Assembly: GCF_017308075.1 (NCBI RefSeq)
Contig: NZ_JAFKFX010000030.1
Span: 310,001 to 374,000 of the forward strand
Reading direction: 5' to 3'
Origin: Allobosea sp.
Lineage (GTDB): Bacteria > Pseudomonadota > Alphaproteobacteria > Rhizobiales > Beijerinckiaceae
Length of the DNA stretch: 64,000 nucleotides
The notes beneath the pieces were generated by a model, which ran no database searches, was not told where the DNA came from, and was given only the letters and a program-made list of their open reading frames with translations. Below are positions 39,189 to 49,512 of the stretch, piece by piece. The stretch's first letter is position 1. Every line of letters starts with the position of its first letter. The translations under genes were made by a program, and so were the position numbers.

Positions 39189-40616
39189 CTACGCAGGCTG
39201 GCGTGATGCCGCTGCCTGCATCGCCTCACGGAGCACGCCGTAGATTCGCGGATCGGCAGACTGCGCCACGTTGAAGCGCATGAAATGCCTTGCCGTCTGC
39301 GACAGGCTGAAGGCGTTACCCGGCGCGAGCACGATCCCCTCGGCGAGCGCATGCCGGGCGATCGCGCCGGCATCGAGCTCGCCCGGCAATCGGCACCACA
39401 GGAACAATCCACCGCGCGGCATGAGCCAGGGCTCGATGCCGAGCCCGGCGAGCCGGCCGGCCGTCTCCGCCATGGCTCGGACGAGCCGCTGGCGCAACCC
39501 CTCGACATGCCGGCGATAGCTGCCGTCCTTCAGGAGACCGAGCACCAGTTCGGCCGCGAGCCGCCCGCCACCGAAGGAGAGCGCGACCTTGAGATCGGTC
39601 AGCCCCTCGATCCAATCGGGCCTGGCCGCGATATAGCCGCAGCGCATCGAGGCCGACAGCGTCTTCGAGAAGCTGCCGATCTGGATCACCCGCTCCAGCC
39701 CGTCGAGCCCGGCGAGCCGCGGTGCGAACTCCGGCTCGAGATCGGCGAAGATGTCGTCCTCGACGATGGTCAACCCGGCCTGCTCGGCGAGCTTGAGCAG
39801 GCGATGCGCGGTCGCGGCCGAAAGCGTCGCGCCGGTCGGATTGTGCAGGGCGGAATTGGTGATGTAGAGCCGCGGCCGGTGCTCGGCCAGCGCCTGCGCG
39901 AACAGGGCGAGGTCGGGCCCGGCCGGCGTATAGGGCACGCTGACGATCCGGGCGCGATGAGCCCGCAGCAATGCCTGGAAATTGAAATAGCAGGGGTCGT
40001 CGACCAGTACGGTATCGCCGGGCTCGAGCAGGAAACGGCAGACGAGGTCGATCGCCTGCGTACCGGACTCCGCCAGAACGATCTGCTCGGGCGCCGCCTC
40101 GACGCCGCGCTCGGCGAGGCGATGGGCGAGCAGTTGGCGCAGCGCGGGCAGGCCGAGCGGCGTGCCGTATTCGGCCAGCGTCGCGGCCTCCGCGGTTCCG
40201 AGCTTGCGCAACCCGCGACGCAACGATGCTTCCGGCATCCAGTCGGCCGGAAGCCAGCCGCAACCGGGCCGCAGATCGTCGACCCCGGCATCGAGCGACT
40301 GCCTGGAGATCCACAGCGGATCGACCGCCCGGTCGAGCCGCGGCGCGACATCGGCGAGCGAAAGCGGCGGCAGGCGCCGGACATAGAAGCCGGAGCCCCG
40401 CCTGGCCTGGACCGCCCCTTCGGCCGCCAGCCGTTCATAGGCCTCGACCACCGTCGATTTCGACACACCCATGCTCTCCGCGAGCCCGCGGATCGAGGGA
40501 AGCTTCGCGCCCGGCGCCAATGTCCGCCCGGCGATCCGCTGCCGGATCGTCGCCATGACGCGCCCGACCAGCGTGTCGCCGGCGACCGGGTCCTTAATCT
40601 GTACGGCTTCCAGCAT
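39189..40616 (-). CDS. MocR-type regulator (GntR HTH fused to PLP aminotransferase fold)
   Basis: The 475-residue protein has an N-terminal GntR helix-turn-helix (about residues 15-85, LAPGAKLPSIRGLAESMGVS then KSTVVEAYERLAAEGAV). A fold-type I aminotransferase domain follows, with the PLP lysine in IGSFSKTLSASMRCGY and DDPCYFNFQ and NPTG-like HNPTGATL motifs. MocR proteins use PLP or an aldimine as ligand. It is divergent from an EamA exporter gene, its probable target, across 171 bases that contain ACTGT repeats. ATG 40616 is the family start; the longer open frame is a shadow. Confidence 0.93.
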   Translation of the reverse strand: MLEAVQIKDPVAGDTLVGRVMATIRQRIAGRTLAPGAKLPSIRGLAESMGVSKSTVVEAYERLAAEGAVQARRGSGFYVRRLPPLSLADVAPRLDRAVDPLWISRQSLDAGVDDLRPGCGWLPADWMPEASLRRGLRKLGTAEAATLAEYGTPLGLPALRQLLAHRLAERGVEAAPEQIVLAESGTQAIDLVCRFLLEPGDTVLVDDPCYFNFQALLRAHRARIVSVPYTPAGPDLALFAQALAEHRPRLYITNSALHNPTGATLSAATAHRLLKLAEQAGLTIVEDDIFADLEPEFAPRLAGLDGLERVIQIGSFSKTLSASMRCGYIAARPDWIEGLTDLKVALSFGGGRLAAELVLGLLKDGSYRRHVEGLRQRLVRAMAETAGRLAGLGIEPWLMPRGGLFLWCRLPGELDAGAIARHALAEGIVLAPGNAFSLSQTARHFMRFNVAQSADPRIYGVLREAMQAAASRQPA

Positions 40617-40620
40617 CAGG

Positions 40621-40648
40621 ACAGTTTGCCTGAACTGTATTGGACTGT
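40621..40648. promoter_or_regulatory. Putative MocR operator (ACTGT repeats)
   Basis: ACTGT at 40634-40638 and again at 40644-40648 are direct repeats spaced by one helical turn, with an inverted ACAGT at 40621-40625. Such direct-plus-inverted sets are typical for MocR regulators. They lie immediately upstream of the regulator start. Confidence 0.5.
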
Positions 40649-40787
40649 CTCTGGAAATCTGCGGCATCTCACGCGATGCAGGATGGCGAAATGGCCACCT
40701 GTCTTCCACAGCCCTCAGCCTGAGGAGCGATCGCAGATCGCGTCTCGAAAGAGGCTCGAGGAGAGCGGACCGGCCTACGGAGGCATC

Positions 40788-41651
40788 ATGGATCGAACTG
40801 CGAACGGACTGCTCAACGGCTTCATCGGCGTCATCATCTTCAGCGGCTCGCTGCCGGCGACCCGCGTCGCCGTCGCCGATTTCGATCCAATCTTCCTGAC
40901 CGTCGCGCGCGCCGCCATCGCCGGGTTGCTCGGCCTCGCCCTCCTGCTCGTGCTCAGGCAGAAGCGGCCAGAGCCTGCCGACCTGCTGCCGCTCGCGGTG
41001 GTCGCGCTCTGCGTCGTCGTCGGCTTTCCACTCCTGACAGCGCTCGCTCTCCAGCACGTCACCTCCGCCCATTCCATCGTCTTCGTCGGGCTGCTGCCGC
41101 TCGCGACGGCGATCTTCGGCGTTCTGCGCGGCGGCGAGCGTCCGCGACCAGCCTTCTGGGTCTTCGCCGGCTTCGGCAGCCTCTGCGTCGTCGGCTTCGC
41201 CTGGACGCAAGGCTTCGCCGCCTCGCCCGTCGGCGATCTCCTGATGCTCGCCGCCATCATCGCCTGCGGCCTCGGCTATGCTGAGGGCGCCCGCCTTTCG
41301 CGCCATCTCGGCGGCTGGCAGGTAATCTCCTGGGCGCTGGTCCTGTCCCTGCCGATCATGGCCGGGCTCACATTGCTGACACTGCCGGCCTCCTTCGCGC
41401 AGGCGGGCATCCCGGCCTGGCTCGGCCTCGCCTATGTCTCGCTGTTCAGCATGCTGATCGGCTTCGTCTTCTGGTATCGCGGCCTGGTCCAGGGCGGCAT
41501 CGCCGCGGTCGGCCAACTGCAGTTGCTGCAACCCTTCTTCGGGCTTTTGCTGGCGGCGCTGCTGCTCGGCGAAACCGTGGGCTGGCAGATGGTGGCGACC
41601 TCGATCGCCGTGGTGGCCTGCGTCGCCGGCGCAAGGCGCTTTGCGCGATAG
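40788..41651 (+). CDS. EamA-family (DMT) metabolite exporter
   Basis: The 287-residue protein has about ten hydrophobic helices in two EamA repeats of five. The first begins ANGLLNGFIGVIIFSGSLPATRVAV and the second near LMLAAIIACGLGYAEGARL. Members export amino acids or related metabolites. GGAGG lies four bases before ATG 40788. Divergence from a MocR regulator suggests induction by an amino-acid or PLP-related signal. Confidence 0.9.
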   Translation: MDRTANGLLNGFIGVIIFSGSLPATRVAVADFDPIFLTVARAAIAGLLGLALLLVLRQKRPEPADLLPLAVVALCVVVGFPLLTALALQHVTSAHSIVFVGLLPLATAIFGVLRGGERPRPAFWVFAGFGSLCVVGFAWTQGFAASPVGDLLMLAAIIACGLGYAEGARLSRHLGGWQVISWALVLSLPIMAGLTLLTLPASFAQAGIPAWLGLAYVSLFSMLIGFVFWYRGLVQGGIAAVGQLQLLQPFFGLLLAALLLGETVGWQMVATSIAVVACVAGARRFAR

Positions 41652-41663
41652 CGCCGGCCCCGT

Positions 41664-42263
41664 TCAGCCCTGCATCGGCTTCAGCAGGACGACCGGGTCG
41701 CCGGGCGCGATCTGCCCCGGCAGATCGACCGAGAGCACGAGACCGCGCAGGCGCGCCGCCGCCTTGACGAAGGCGAACTCCAACTCCGGCCGGCCGGCGG
41801 CAGCCGCGACGGCTCGTCCCGACAGCCGGCAGGGCGCGTTATAGGCCTCGACCCGAAGCACAGCCGTGCCGTCGAAGCGCCCCTTGCCGCCCCAGGCGCC
41901 GCCGATCGCGAGGCGACTGCCGGGCATGATCCGCGAAAACCCCGGCAGCCCCTCGACCAGGAGGTTGCCGCCGAGCCATTGCGGCGGCAGCGCTTCGATT
42001 GCGAGCGCGGCGGCGACCTCGGCGAGTTCGTCCGGACACAGCGCCGACAGCTGGCGATCGTTGCGCAGCGTTATCCCGCGCGGCAGCCAGGGCTCGCGCG
42101 CCCCGGCGCGACGAAACGCGCCGTAATGGCGGCTGCCGGGGATGCCATGATGATCGAGATCGATGTGACGGACGGGCGCCGTGATGAAGGCCGCACCGAA
42201 GCGCGCCGCCTGCACCGTCCGCAGGACTGCCGCAAGCCTGCCGCTTGCGAGCACGGCCGTCAT
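41664..42263 (-). CDS. MOSC domain-containing protein
   Basis: The 199-residue protein has the MOSC fold found at the C-terminus of molybdenum-cofactor sulfurases and in YiiM-like enzymes. Visible features are HIDLDHHGIPGSRHYGAFRR, NDRQLSALC, LGGNLLVEGLPGF, and VEAYNAPCRLSGRAVAAA with the conserved cysteine. Such stand-alone proteins are linked to Moco-dependent N-hydroxylated compound reduction, which is inference here. It lies 46 bases downstream of the cold-shock gene on the same strand. Confidence 0.85.
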   Translation of the reverse strand: MTAVLASGRLAAVLRTVQAARFGAAFITAPVRHIDLDHHGIPGSRHYGAFRRAGAREPWLPRGITLRNDRQLSALCPDELAEVAAALAIEALPPQWLGGNLLVEGLPGFSRIMPGSRLAIGGAWGGKGRFDGTAVLRVEAYNAPCRLSGRAVAAAAGRPELEFAFVKAAARLRGLVLSVDLPGQIAPGDPVVLLKPMQG

Positions 42264-42309
42264 CGCGGCCGGGGCGGCGGGGGCCTCGCCGTTCTCATGG
42301 GCCAGCCGG

Positions 42310-42513
42310 TCAGAGCAGCTTGAGCGCGCCGGCCGCTGTTTTGCCCCGTTCGGTCTTGAGCTCGAACGAGACTTTTTGTCCTTCGGTCAGCGTCAACATC
42401 CCCGCTTCCTTGACGGCCGTGACGTGCACGAACACGTCCTTGCCGCCATCAGAGGGCTGAATGAAGCCAAAGCCTTTCTCGGTATTGAACCACTTCACGG
42501 TTCCGGTCGCCAT
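42310..42513 (-). CDS. CspA-family cold-shock protein
   Basis: Single-stranded nucleic-acid-binding protein of 67 residues with RNP1 KGFGFIQP and RNP2 DVFVHVTAV motifs in an OB fold. ATG 42513 ([10 protein letters not shown]) has AAAGGA seven bases upstream; an ATG at 42537 gives an unlikely extension. The leader contains a strong hairpin, in keeping with structured cold-shock leaders. Confidence 0.95.
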   Translation of the reverse strand: MATGTVKWFNTEKGFGFIQPSDGGKDVFVHVTAVKEAGMLTLTEGQKVSFELKTERGKTAAGALKLL

Positions 42514-42547
42514 CGCCGCATCCTTTGGAGCATCCATGGTCTCGCGA

Positions 42548-42577
42548 GGCCCCCTGGAGACTTGCTCTCCAGGGGCC
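42548..42577 (-). promoter_or_regulatory. Hairpin in the cold-shock mRNA leader
   Basis: CCCCTGGAGA (42551-42560) and TCTCCAGGGG (42566-42575) are perfectly complementary around CTTGC, extended by GGC/GCC with a one-base bulge. It lies 35-64 bases ahead of the csp start. It could be the bglX terminator (no T run) or a thermosensitive leader. Confidence 0.5.
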
Positions 42578-42649
42578 GCGCCAATCGAGAATTGACCGAA
42601 AACGAATGCTTGTCGAGATCAAAGCATTGGCAATTAAAGTGGACCCCCT

Positions 42650-44848
42650 TCAGGGTTTCGTGAGTTCGAACCGGGTCTTAGCCTCGGCCAGAGACGAGCC
42701 GCCGAGATAGACTTCGACCAACCCGGGATCGATCCGGTAACGGCCGGCGTCGTCATGGGCGCCGAGCGTGCCGGCCTCGAGCCGGAAGGTCACCGTCTTC
42801 GTCTCACCGGCCTTCAGGAAGACCTTCTCGAAGCCCTTGAGCTGCCGCAGCGGCCGCGACCGCTCGGCCACAGGCTGGCGAACATAGAGCTGAGCCACCT
42901 CCTGCCCGTCGCGCTCGCTCCGGTTGCTCACCTCGACGGCGATCTCGACGGCGCCGTTCATCGCCACCTTCTCGCGCGAGACACGCGGATTGGCATAGGT
43001 GAAGCGGCTATAGGACAGGCCGAAGCCGAACGGGTAGAGCGCCTCATTGGCCTCGTCCATGAAGATCGATTCATAGCGCTGGCGGATCTTCTGCGGCCGG
43101 CCGGTGGGCAACTGGTCGTAATAGACTGGAATCTGCCCGACCGAGCGCGGGAAGCTCATCGGCACCCGTCCGGCGGGATTGACCTTGCCGGCCAGCACCT
43201 CGGCGATGGCCGCGCGCCCCTCGGTGCCGCCATGGAAGGTCTGGACGATCGCCGCGACATGCTTGTCGGCCCAGGTGAGGACCAGCGGCCGCCCCGTCGC
43301 CAGGACCAGCACCACCGGCTTGCCGGTCGAAACCAGCGCCGCGAGCAGCTCCTGCTGCACGCCCGGCAGGCCGAGATCGGTGCGCGAGGCGCCCTCGCCC
43401 ATGAACTCGCAATCCTCGCCGAGCATGGCGACGACGAGGTCCGCGGCGGCAGCAGCCTTCACGGCCGCCTCCTTGTCCTTGAACTCGGTGCCGCAATTCC
43501 TGGTGAAGGCGGGTTCGTAAGCGACCGTGACATCGGCCGGCAGCTGCTCGCGCAGCGCATCCGGCAGCGGCTGGACCAGGCGGCGGCCGAGACCGGCCGG
43601 ATCGGTCCAGACCCGCTCGTCCTCAGGCACCGCCATGGCGCCGATCACCGCGACCGACTTCACCGAAGGCGCGATCGGCAGCGTCGCCTTGTCGTTCTTG
43701 AGCAGGATGACGCCCTCGCGCGCCGCCTGCCGCGCAACCTTGCGGGCCTCTTCCGTCTGCATCAGCGAGGGCGCTGCAGCGACGTCGACATCGCCGCGCT
43801 CGAACAGGCCGAGATGGTACTTGACCCGGAGAACGCGTCGCACCGCCTCGTCGAGGGCCTTCACCGGCACCCGTCCGGCCTTCACCTCATTGGCGAGGTG
43901 CTTGTGATAGACGTCGCCCATCATGTCCATGTCGATGCCGGCGAGCAGCGCCTTGCGCGCCGCCTCGGCATCGTCCTTGGCGATGCCGTGCAGGCGCAAT
44001 TCGGTGATCGAGCCGAAATCCGAGGTTACGAAACCGCGAAAGCCCCATTTGCCGCGCAGGAGGTCGGTCAGCATGCCGCGATGGGCCGTGGCCGGCATGC
44101 CGTTCAGCGCGTTGAAGGCCGCCATCGCCGTCATCGCGCCGGCCTGGAAGGCGGCCTTGAAGGGCGGCAGGTGCAGATCGTGTAGCTGGCTCAGCGGAAT
44201 CCAGGTCGAATTGTAGTCGCGCCCGGCCTCGCCCGCGCCATAACCGACGAAATGCTTGACGCTCGCCGCCACCCCGCCGCGCTGATAGCCGCTTGTGCGC
44301 GCCGCCGCGACGACGCTGGCGAGATGGACGTCCTCGCCGGCGCCTTCCAGCACCCGGCCCCAGCGCGGATCGCGCGACATGTCGACCATCGGCGCGAAGG
44401 TCCAGTTGATGCCGGCGGCGCTCGCCTCGCGCCCGGTCCAATAGGCCGCCTGCTCGATCAGTTGCGGGTTCCAGCTCGCCGCCTGGCCGAGCGGCAGCGG
44501 AAAATAGGTCGAGAAGCCGTGGACCGCGTCGAGCCCGATGATCAGCGGAATCTTCAGCCGCGACTGGCGCACCGCTTCCTGGACCTGCCGGACCTCCTGC
44601 GGCACGACGAAGTTCATCACCGCACCCATCCGGCCGGCCTTGACCTGATTGATGTCGAAGCCCTCGCCGCGGCCGGAGAGGTGGAGCTGGCCGACCTTCT
44701 CCTCCAGCGTCATCTTGCCGATGAGCGCATCGACCTTGCGCTCGATCGCGGCGGCCTCGGGGCCGGTCTTCCAGCCGACCCCCTGCTGGGCGAAAGCGAT
44801 GGTGGCGAAGCCGCAGGTCAGGAGTGCAGCAAAGAGCCGCAGAATCAT
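42650..44848 (-). CDS. bglX: Periplasmic beta-glucosidase, GH3 (BglX-like)
   Basis: Hydrolyses terminal beta-glucosides in the periplasm. The 732-residue protein has a signal peptide (MILRLFAALLTCGFATIAFA, cleavage near residue 20). A GH3 N-terminal TIM barrel follows with NWTFAPMVDMSRDPRWGR and the catalytic nucleophile Asp277 in GFVTSDFGS. The GH3 C-terminal domain has GEDCEFMGEGASRTDLGLPG, and a fibronectin III-like domain occupies the last 90 residues. It is full length against E. coli BglX. Confidence 0.94.
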   Translation of the reverse strand: MILRLFAALLTCGFATIAFAQQGVGWKTGPEAAAIERKVDALIGKMTLEEKVGQLHLSGRGEGFDINQVKAGRMGAVMNFVVPQEVRQVQEAVRQSRLKIPLIIGLDAVHGFSTYFPLPLGQAASWNPQLIEQAAYWTGREASAAGINWTFAPMVDMSRDPRWGRVLEGAGEDVHLASVVAAARTSGYQRGGVAASVKHFVGYGAGEAGRDYNSTWIPLSQLHDLHLPPFKAAFQAGAMTAMAAFNALNGMPATAHRGMLTDLLRGKWGFRGFVTSDFGSITELRLHGIAKDDAEAARKALLAGIDMDMMGDVYHKHLANEVKAGRVPVKALDEAVRRVLRVKYHLGLFERGDVDVAAAPSLMQTEEARKVARQAAREGVILLKNDKATLPIAPSVKSVAVIGAMAVPEDERVWTDPAGLGRRLVQPLPDALREQLPADVTVAYEPAFTRNCGTEFKDKEAAVKAAAAADLVVAMLGEDCEFMGEGASRTDLGLPGVQQELLAALVSTGKPVVLVLATGRPLVLTWADKHVAAIVQTFHGGTEGRAAIAEVLAGKVNPAGRVPMSFPRSVGQIPVYYDQLPTGRPQKIRQRYESIFMDEANEALYPFGFGLSYSRFTYANPRVSREKVAMNGAVEIAVEVSNRSERDGQEVAQLYVRQPVAERSRPLRQLKGFEKVFLKAGETKTVTFRLEAGTLGAHDDAGRYRIDPGLVEVYLGGSSLAEAKTRFELTKP

Positions 44849-44966
44849 GTCGAAGCCTTGTGCTTGCTCGGAAGGTCGGGCGCCCGGTACAGGATCGGCG
44901 CGGATGGCTCAACCATTGCTTCGCCGCCGGGCCATGAACGGAAGCTGAAGCGCGACGCGTCGACGG

Positions 44967-45593
44967 ATGGCAAAGATGACGATCGGCACGGGCGCGGCGA
45001 ATCGGCACCGCTTTTATGAAGACGCAATCGCGATGCTGCTCGGCGCCATGCTGATCAGCCTGGGCGTCGCGCTCTACGCCAAGGCGACGCTGGTAACCGG
45101 TGGCCTCGCCGGCCTCGCGCTCCTGGTCGAGGCGGCGGGCGGCCCGTCCTTCTCCGCCGGCTTCTTCCTTTTGAACCTGCCCTTCTACTGGCTTGCCCTG
45201 CTGCGCATGGGCCGCGCCTACACGCTGCGAACCTTCCTCGCCGTCGCGCTGGTCTCGGGCCTGAGCTGGGCGACGCCGCAACTGATCCGGATCGAACAGG
45301 TCGAGCCCTTCTATGCAGCGATCGCCGGCGGCTCGCTGATGGGCATCGGCATGCTGGTGCTGTTCCGGCACCGCACCGGGCTCGGCGGCGTCAACGTGCT
45401 CGCCGCCTATCTGCAGGAGCGCCATGGGCTGCGCGCCGGCTGGGTCCAACTCGGCATCGATGCCGCGATCCTCGCCGCCGCCGCTTTCGTGCTGCCGCTG
45501 GACAAGGTGGCATTGTCGCTGGTCGGCGCCTTCGTGCTCAATCTCAACCTCGCGATCAACCACAAGCCGGGCCGCTATCTCGGCGTGACATGA
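44967..45593 (+). CDS. YitT-family membrane protein
   Basis: The 208-residue protein has five or six hydrophobic segments, beginning DAIAMLLGAMLISLGVALYA, and the family pattern VTGGLAGLALLVEAAGG, NLPFYWLAL and LGGVNVLAAYLQERHG. YitT proteins are of unknown function; transport is a guess. This copy lacks the C-terminal DUF2179 domain. It is divergent from bglX, with 118 bases between them. Confidence 0.85.
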   Translation: MAKMTIGTGAANRHRFYEDAIAMLLGAMLISLGVALYAKATLVTGGLAGLALLVEAAGGPSFSAGFFLLNLPFYWLALLRMGRAYTLRTFLAVALVSGLSWATPQLIRIEQVEPFYAAIAGGSLMGIGMLVLFRHRTGLGGVNVLAAYLQERHGLRAGWVQLGIDAAILAAAAFVLPLDKVALSLVGAFVLNLNLAINHKPGRYLGVT

Positions 45594-45662
45594 CGCTGCG
45601 GTTGCCTCCCGCGACATTCCATGCGACCGAGCGGGGCGACGACAATGCGCGATGAGGCGACC

Positions 45663-46835
45663 ATGGCCCAGCTCTTGACCATCGAAGACCTGCGTATCCA
45701 GGCGAAGCGCCGCGTGCCGCGCATGTTCTACGACTACGCCGATTCAGGGGCCTGGACCGAGGGCACCTACCGCGCCAACGAGACCGACTTCGCCAAGGTC
45801 AAGCTGCGCCAGCGGGTCGCTGTCGACATGACCAACCGCACCTTGGCCTCGACCATGATCGGCCAGCCCGTTTCGATGCCGGTCGCGCTCGCTCCCACCG
45901 GCCTGACCGGCATGCAGCACGCCGATGGCGAAATCCTCGCCGCCCGCGCCGCACACAAGGCCGGCGTCCCCTTCACGCTCTCCACGATGAGCATCTGCTC
46001 GCTGGAGGACATCGCCAACCATGTCGGCTCGCCCTTCTGGTTCCAGCTCTATGTGATGCGCGACCGCGACTTCATCGCCCGGCTGATCCAGCGCGCCAAG
46101 GCCGCCGGCTGCTCGGCGCTGGTGCTGACGCTCGACCTGCAGATCCTCGGCCAGCGCCACAAGGACATCCGCAACGGCCTCTCGGCCCCGCCGAAGCCGA
46201 CCATCGCCAACATGATCAATCTGGCGACGAAGCCGCGCTGGTGCCTGCAGATGCTGGACACGCCGCGCCGGACCTTCGGCAACATCGTCGGCCATGCCAA
46301 GGGCGTCGGCGACCTGTCCTCGCTCTCCTCGTGGACCGCCGAGCAGTTCGACCCGCAGCTCGACTGGGACGACGTGCAGTGGATCAAGGACCAATGGGGC
46401 GGCAAGCTGATCCTGAAGGGCATCCTCGATCCCGAGGATGCTGAGCTCGCCGTGAAGAGCGGTGCGGATGCGCTGATCGTCTCCAACCATGGCGGCCGCC
46501 AGCTCGACGGCGCCCTGTCCTCGATCGAGGCCCTGCCGGCGATCGTCGATGCGGTCGGCGGGCGCACCGAGATCCTGTTCGATGGCGGCATCCGCTCGGG
46601 GCAGGACGTCATCAAGGCGCTGGCGCTCGGCGCACACGGCACCTTCATCGGCCGCGCCTTCCTCTATGGCCTCGGCGCCATGGGAGAGGCCGGTGTCACC
46701 CGCTGCCTCGACATCATCCGCAAGGAACTCGACGTCACCATGGCGCTCTGCGGCAAGCGCGACATCAACACGATCGACGAGAACATCCTCGTCGGCGGGC
46801 GCGAAGAGGCGCTGCGGCGGCTTGCCGCCGGCTGA
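45663..46835 (+). CDS. lldD: FMN-dependent alpha-hydroxy-acid dehydrogenase (L-lactate dehydrogenase type)
   Basis: Oxidises L-lactate or a related 2-hydroxy acid, probably passing electrons to quinone. The 390-residue protein has MFYDYADSGAWTEGTYRAN, PVALAPTGLTG, LTLDLQILGQRHKD, LILKGILDPEDAELAV, the catalytic-base His in VSNHGGRQLDG, and the FMN phosphate loop FDGGIRSGQDVIKALALGA. ATG 45663 (MAQLL) is preceded by GAGG; in-frame ATGs at 45645 and 45621 are less likely. A terminator follows. Confidence 0.92.
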   Translation: MAQLLTIEDLRIQAKRRVPRMFYDYADSGAWTEGTYRANETDFAKVKLRQRVAVDMTNRTLASTMIGQPVSMPVALAPTGLTGMQHADGEILAARAAHKAGVPFTLSTMSICSLEDIANHVGSPFWFQLYVMRDRDFIARLIQRAKAAGCSALVLTLDLQILGQRHKDIRNGLSAPPKPTIANMINLATKPRWCLQMLDTPRRTFGNIVGHAKGVGDLSSLSSWTAEQFDPQLDWDDVQWIKDQWGGKLILKGILDPEDAELAVKSGADALIVSNHGGRQLDGALSSIEALPAIVDAVGGRTEILFDGGIRSGQDVIKALALGAHGTFIGRAFLYGLGAMGEAGVTRCLDIIRKELDVTMALCGKRDINTIDENILVGGREEALRRLAAG

Positions 46836-46874
46836 CGCCTGCCGAAGCCGGCGCAGTCGCGGGCTCCGAAAAGC

Positions 46875-46911
46875 AAAGACCGGCCGCGCCGAAAGCGCCG
46901 CCGGTCTTTTT
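46875..46911 (+). terminator. Rho-independent terminator after lldD
   Basis: AAAGACCGGC (46875-46884) pairs with GCCGGTCTTT (46899-46908 region) around an inner GCGC stem with a GAAA loop, followed by five T residues. It lies 40 bases past the stop. Confidence 0.85.
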
Positions 46912-47033
46912 GTCTGTGCATCCGGCCGGATAGGGCGTCAGGCCCTTACGCCGCGCTGGCAAGCCGACACCATTGCGCAACCGCCGCTCCGCCTACCTTC
47001 CGGGAGACGCGGGAGCGGCGGCGAGCTTTTGCC

Positions 47034-48686
<1,653 letters not shown>

Positions 48687-48841
48687 AGAGGTGCGAACTC
48701 CGCTCCGGGCGTGATGGCCTGAGGCTTTCGGGAAATCTGCCGCGTATGTAGCGACAGGGGCAGCGGGCCGCAACCGGCGCGCGATGCCTCGCCGGGCGCA
48801 CAGAGCGCAACGCGCGCTTCCGCCGAGCCGCGCCGCCGCCT

Positions 48842-49411
48842 ATGAACGCTGCGAGGGCGGAGGGACTGGCGGTGGCGGCTTCGAACAGCAAGGGCGTGAT
48901 CGAACTGCGCCTGACCGACGGTGCGCAGCTCTTCAACAATCTCGACCCGTTTCCCTTCCGCGAGCGCGATCTCTCGGCCGAGGCCGAGCACTACATCGTC
49001 GAATGGGCGGAGGAGTTGCCGAAGAAGCAGCCGATCGAGATCGTGGTCCACCTGCAATCATCCGGTTCGGCACCTGATCCCGCCGCCCATATTCCAGCCG
49101 CGATCACCGGCTGGTTCCGGACCAAGGAGCGCGACGAAGCCCGCGCCATCCGCCAACTCTTCCACGACGGGCGCCTCGCCTTCCTGATCGGCCTGGCCGG
49201 GCTCTCGCTCTGCATGGCGCTGATCTGGTTGCTGACTCAGGCCTTCGAAGGCGCGTTCATGCGGGTCGTCCAGGAGAGCCTCGTCATCGTCGGCTGGGTG
49301 GTGATCTGGCGGCCGGCCGAGATGTTCCTCTACGACTGGGTGCCGCTGCTGCGGCGCAAGACCCTGTACCGCCGCCTCGCCGATGCGACGGTGACGGTCC
49401 GGACCGGCTGA
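48842..49411 (+). CDS. Uncharacterised two-helix membrane protein
   Basis: The 189-residue protein has a cytoplasmic N-terminal part (about residues 15-110) with ELRLTDGAQLFNNLDPFPFR and WAEELPKKQPIEIVVHL, then two membrane helices (LAFLIGLAGLSLCMALIWLL and ESLVIVGWVVIWRPAEMFLY). The basic end is LLRRKTLYRRLADA. I recognise the pattern as a conserved hypothetical family but know no function. It is divergent from ettA. Confidence 0.75.
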   Translation: MNAARAEGLAVAASNSKGVIELRLTDGAQLFNNLDPFPFRERDLSAEAEHYIVEWAEELPKKQPIEIVVHLQSSGSAPDPAAHIPAAITGWFRTKERDEARAIRQLFHDGRLAFLIGLAGLSLCMALIWLLTQAFEGAFMRVVQESLVIVGWVVIWRPAEMFLYDWVPLLRRKTLYRRLADATVTVRTG

Positions 49412-49512
49412 AGCAGGCGAAGTCACGAAACCGCCAGAGCGCGCCGCCGGACTTTTCACGGCCCGGCTTTTGCCTGAAGCTCTGCCATGTCGGCAGAGAC
49501 GGAGCGCTTGCG

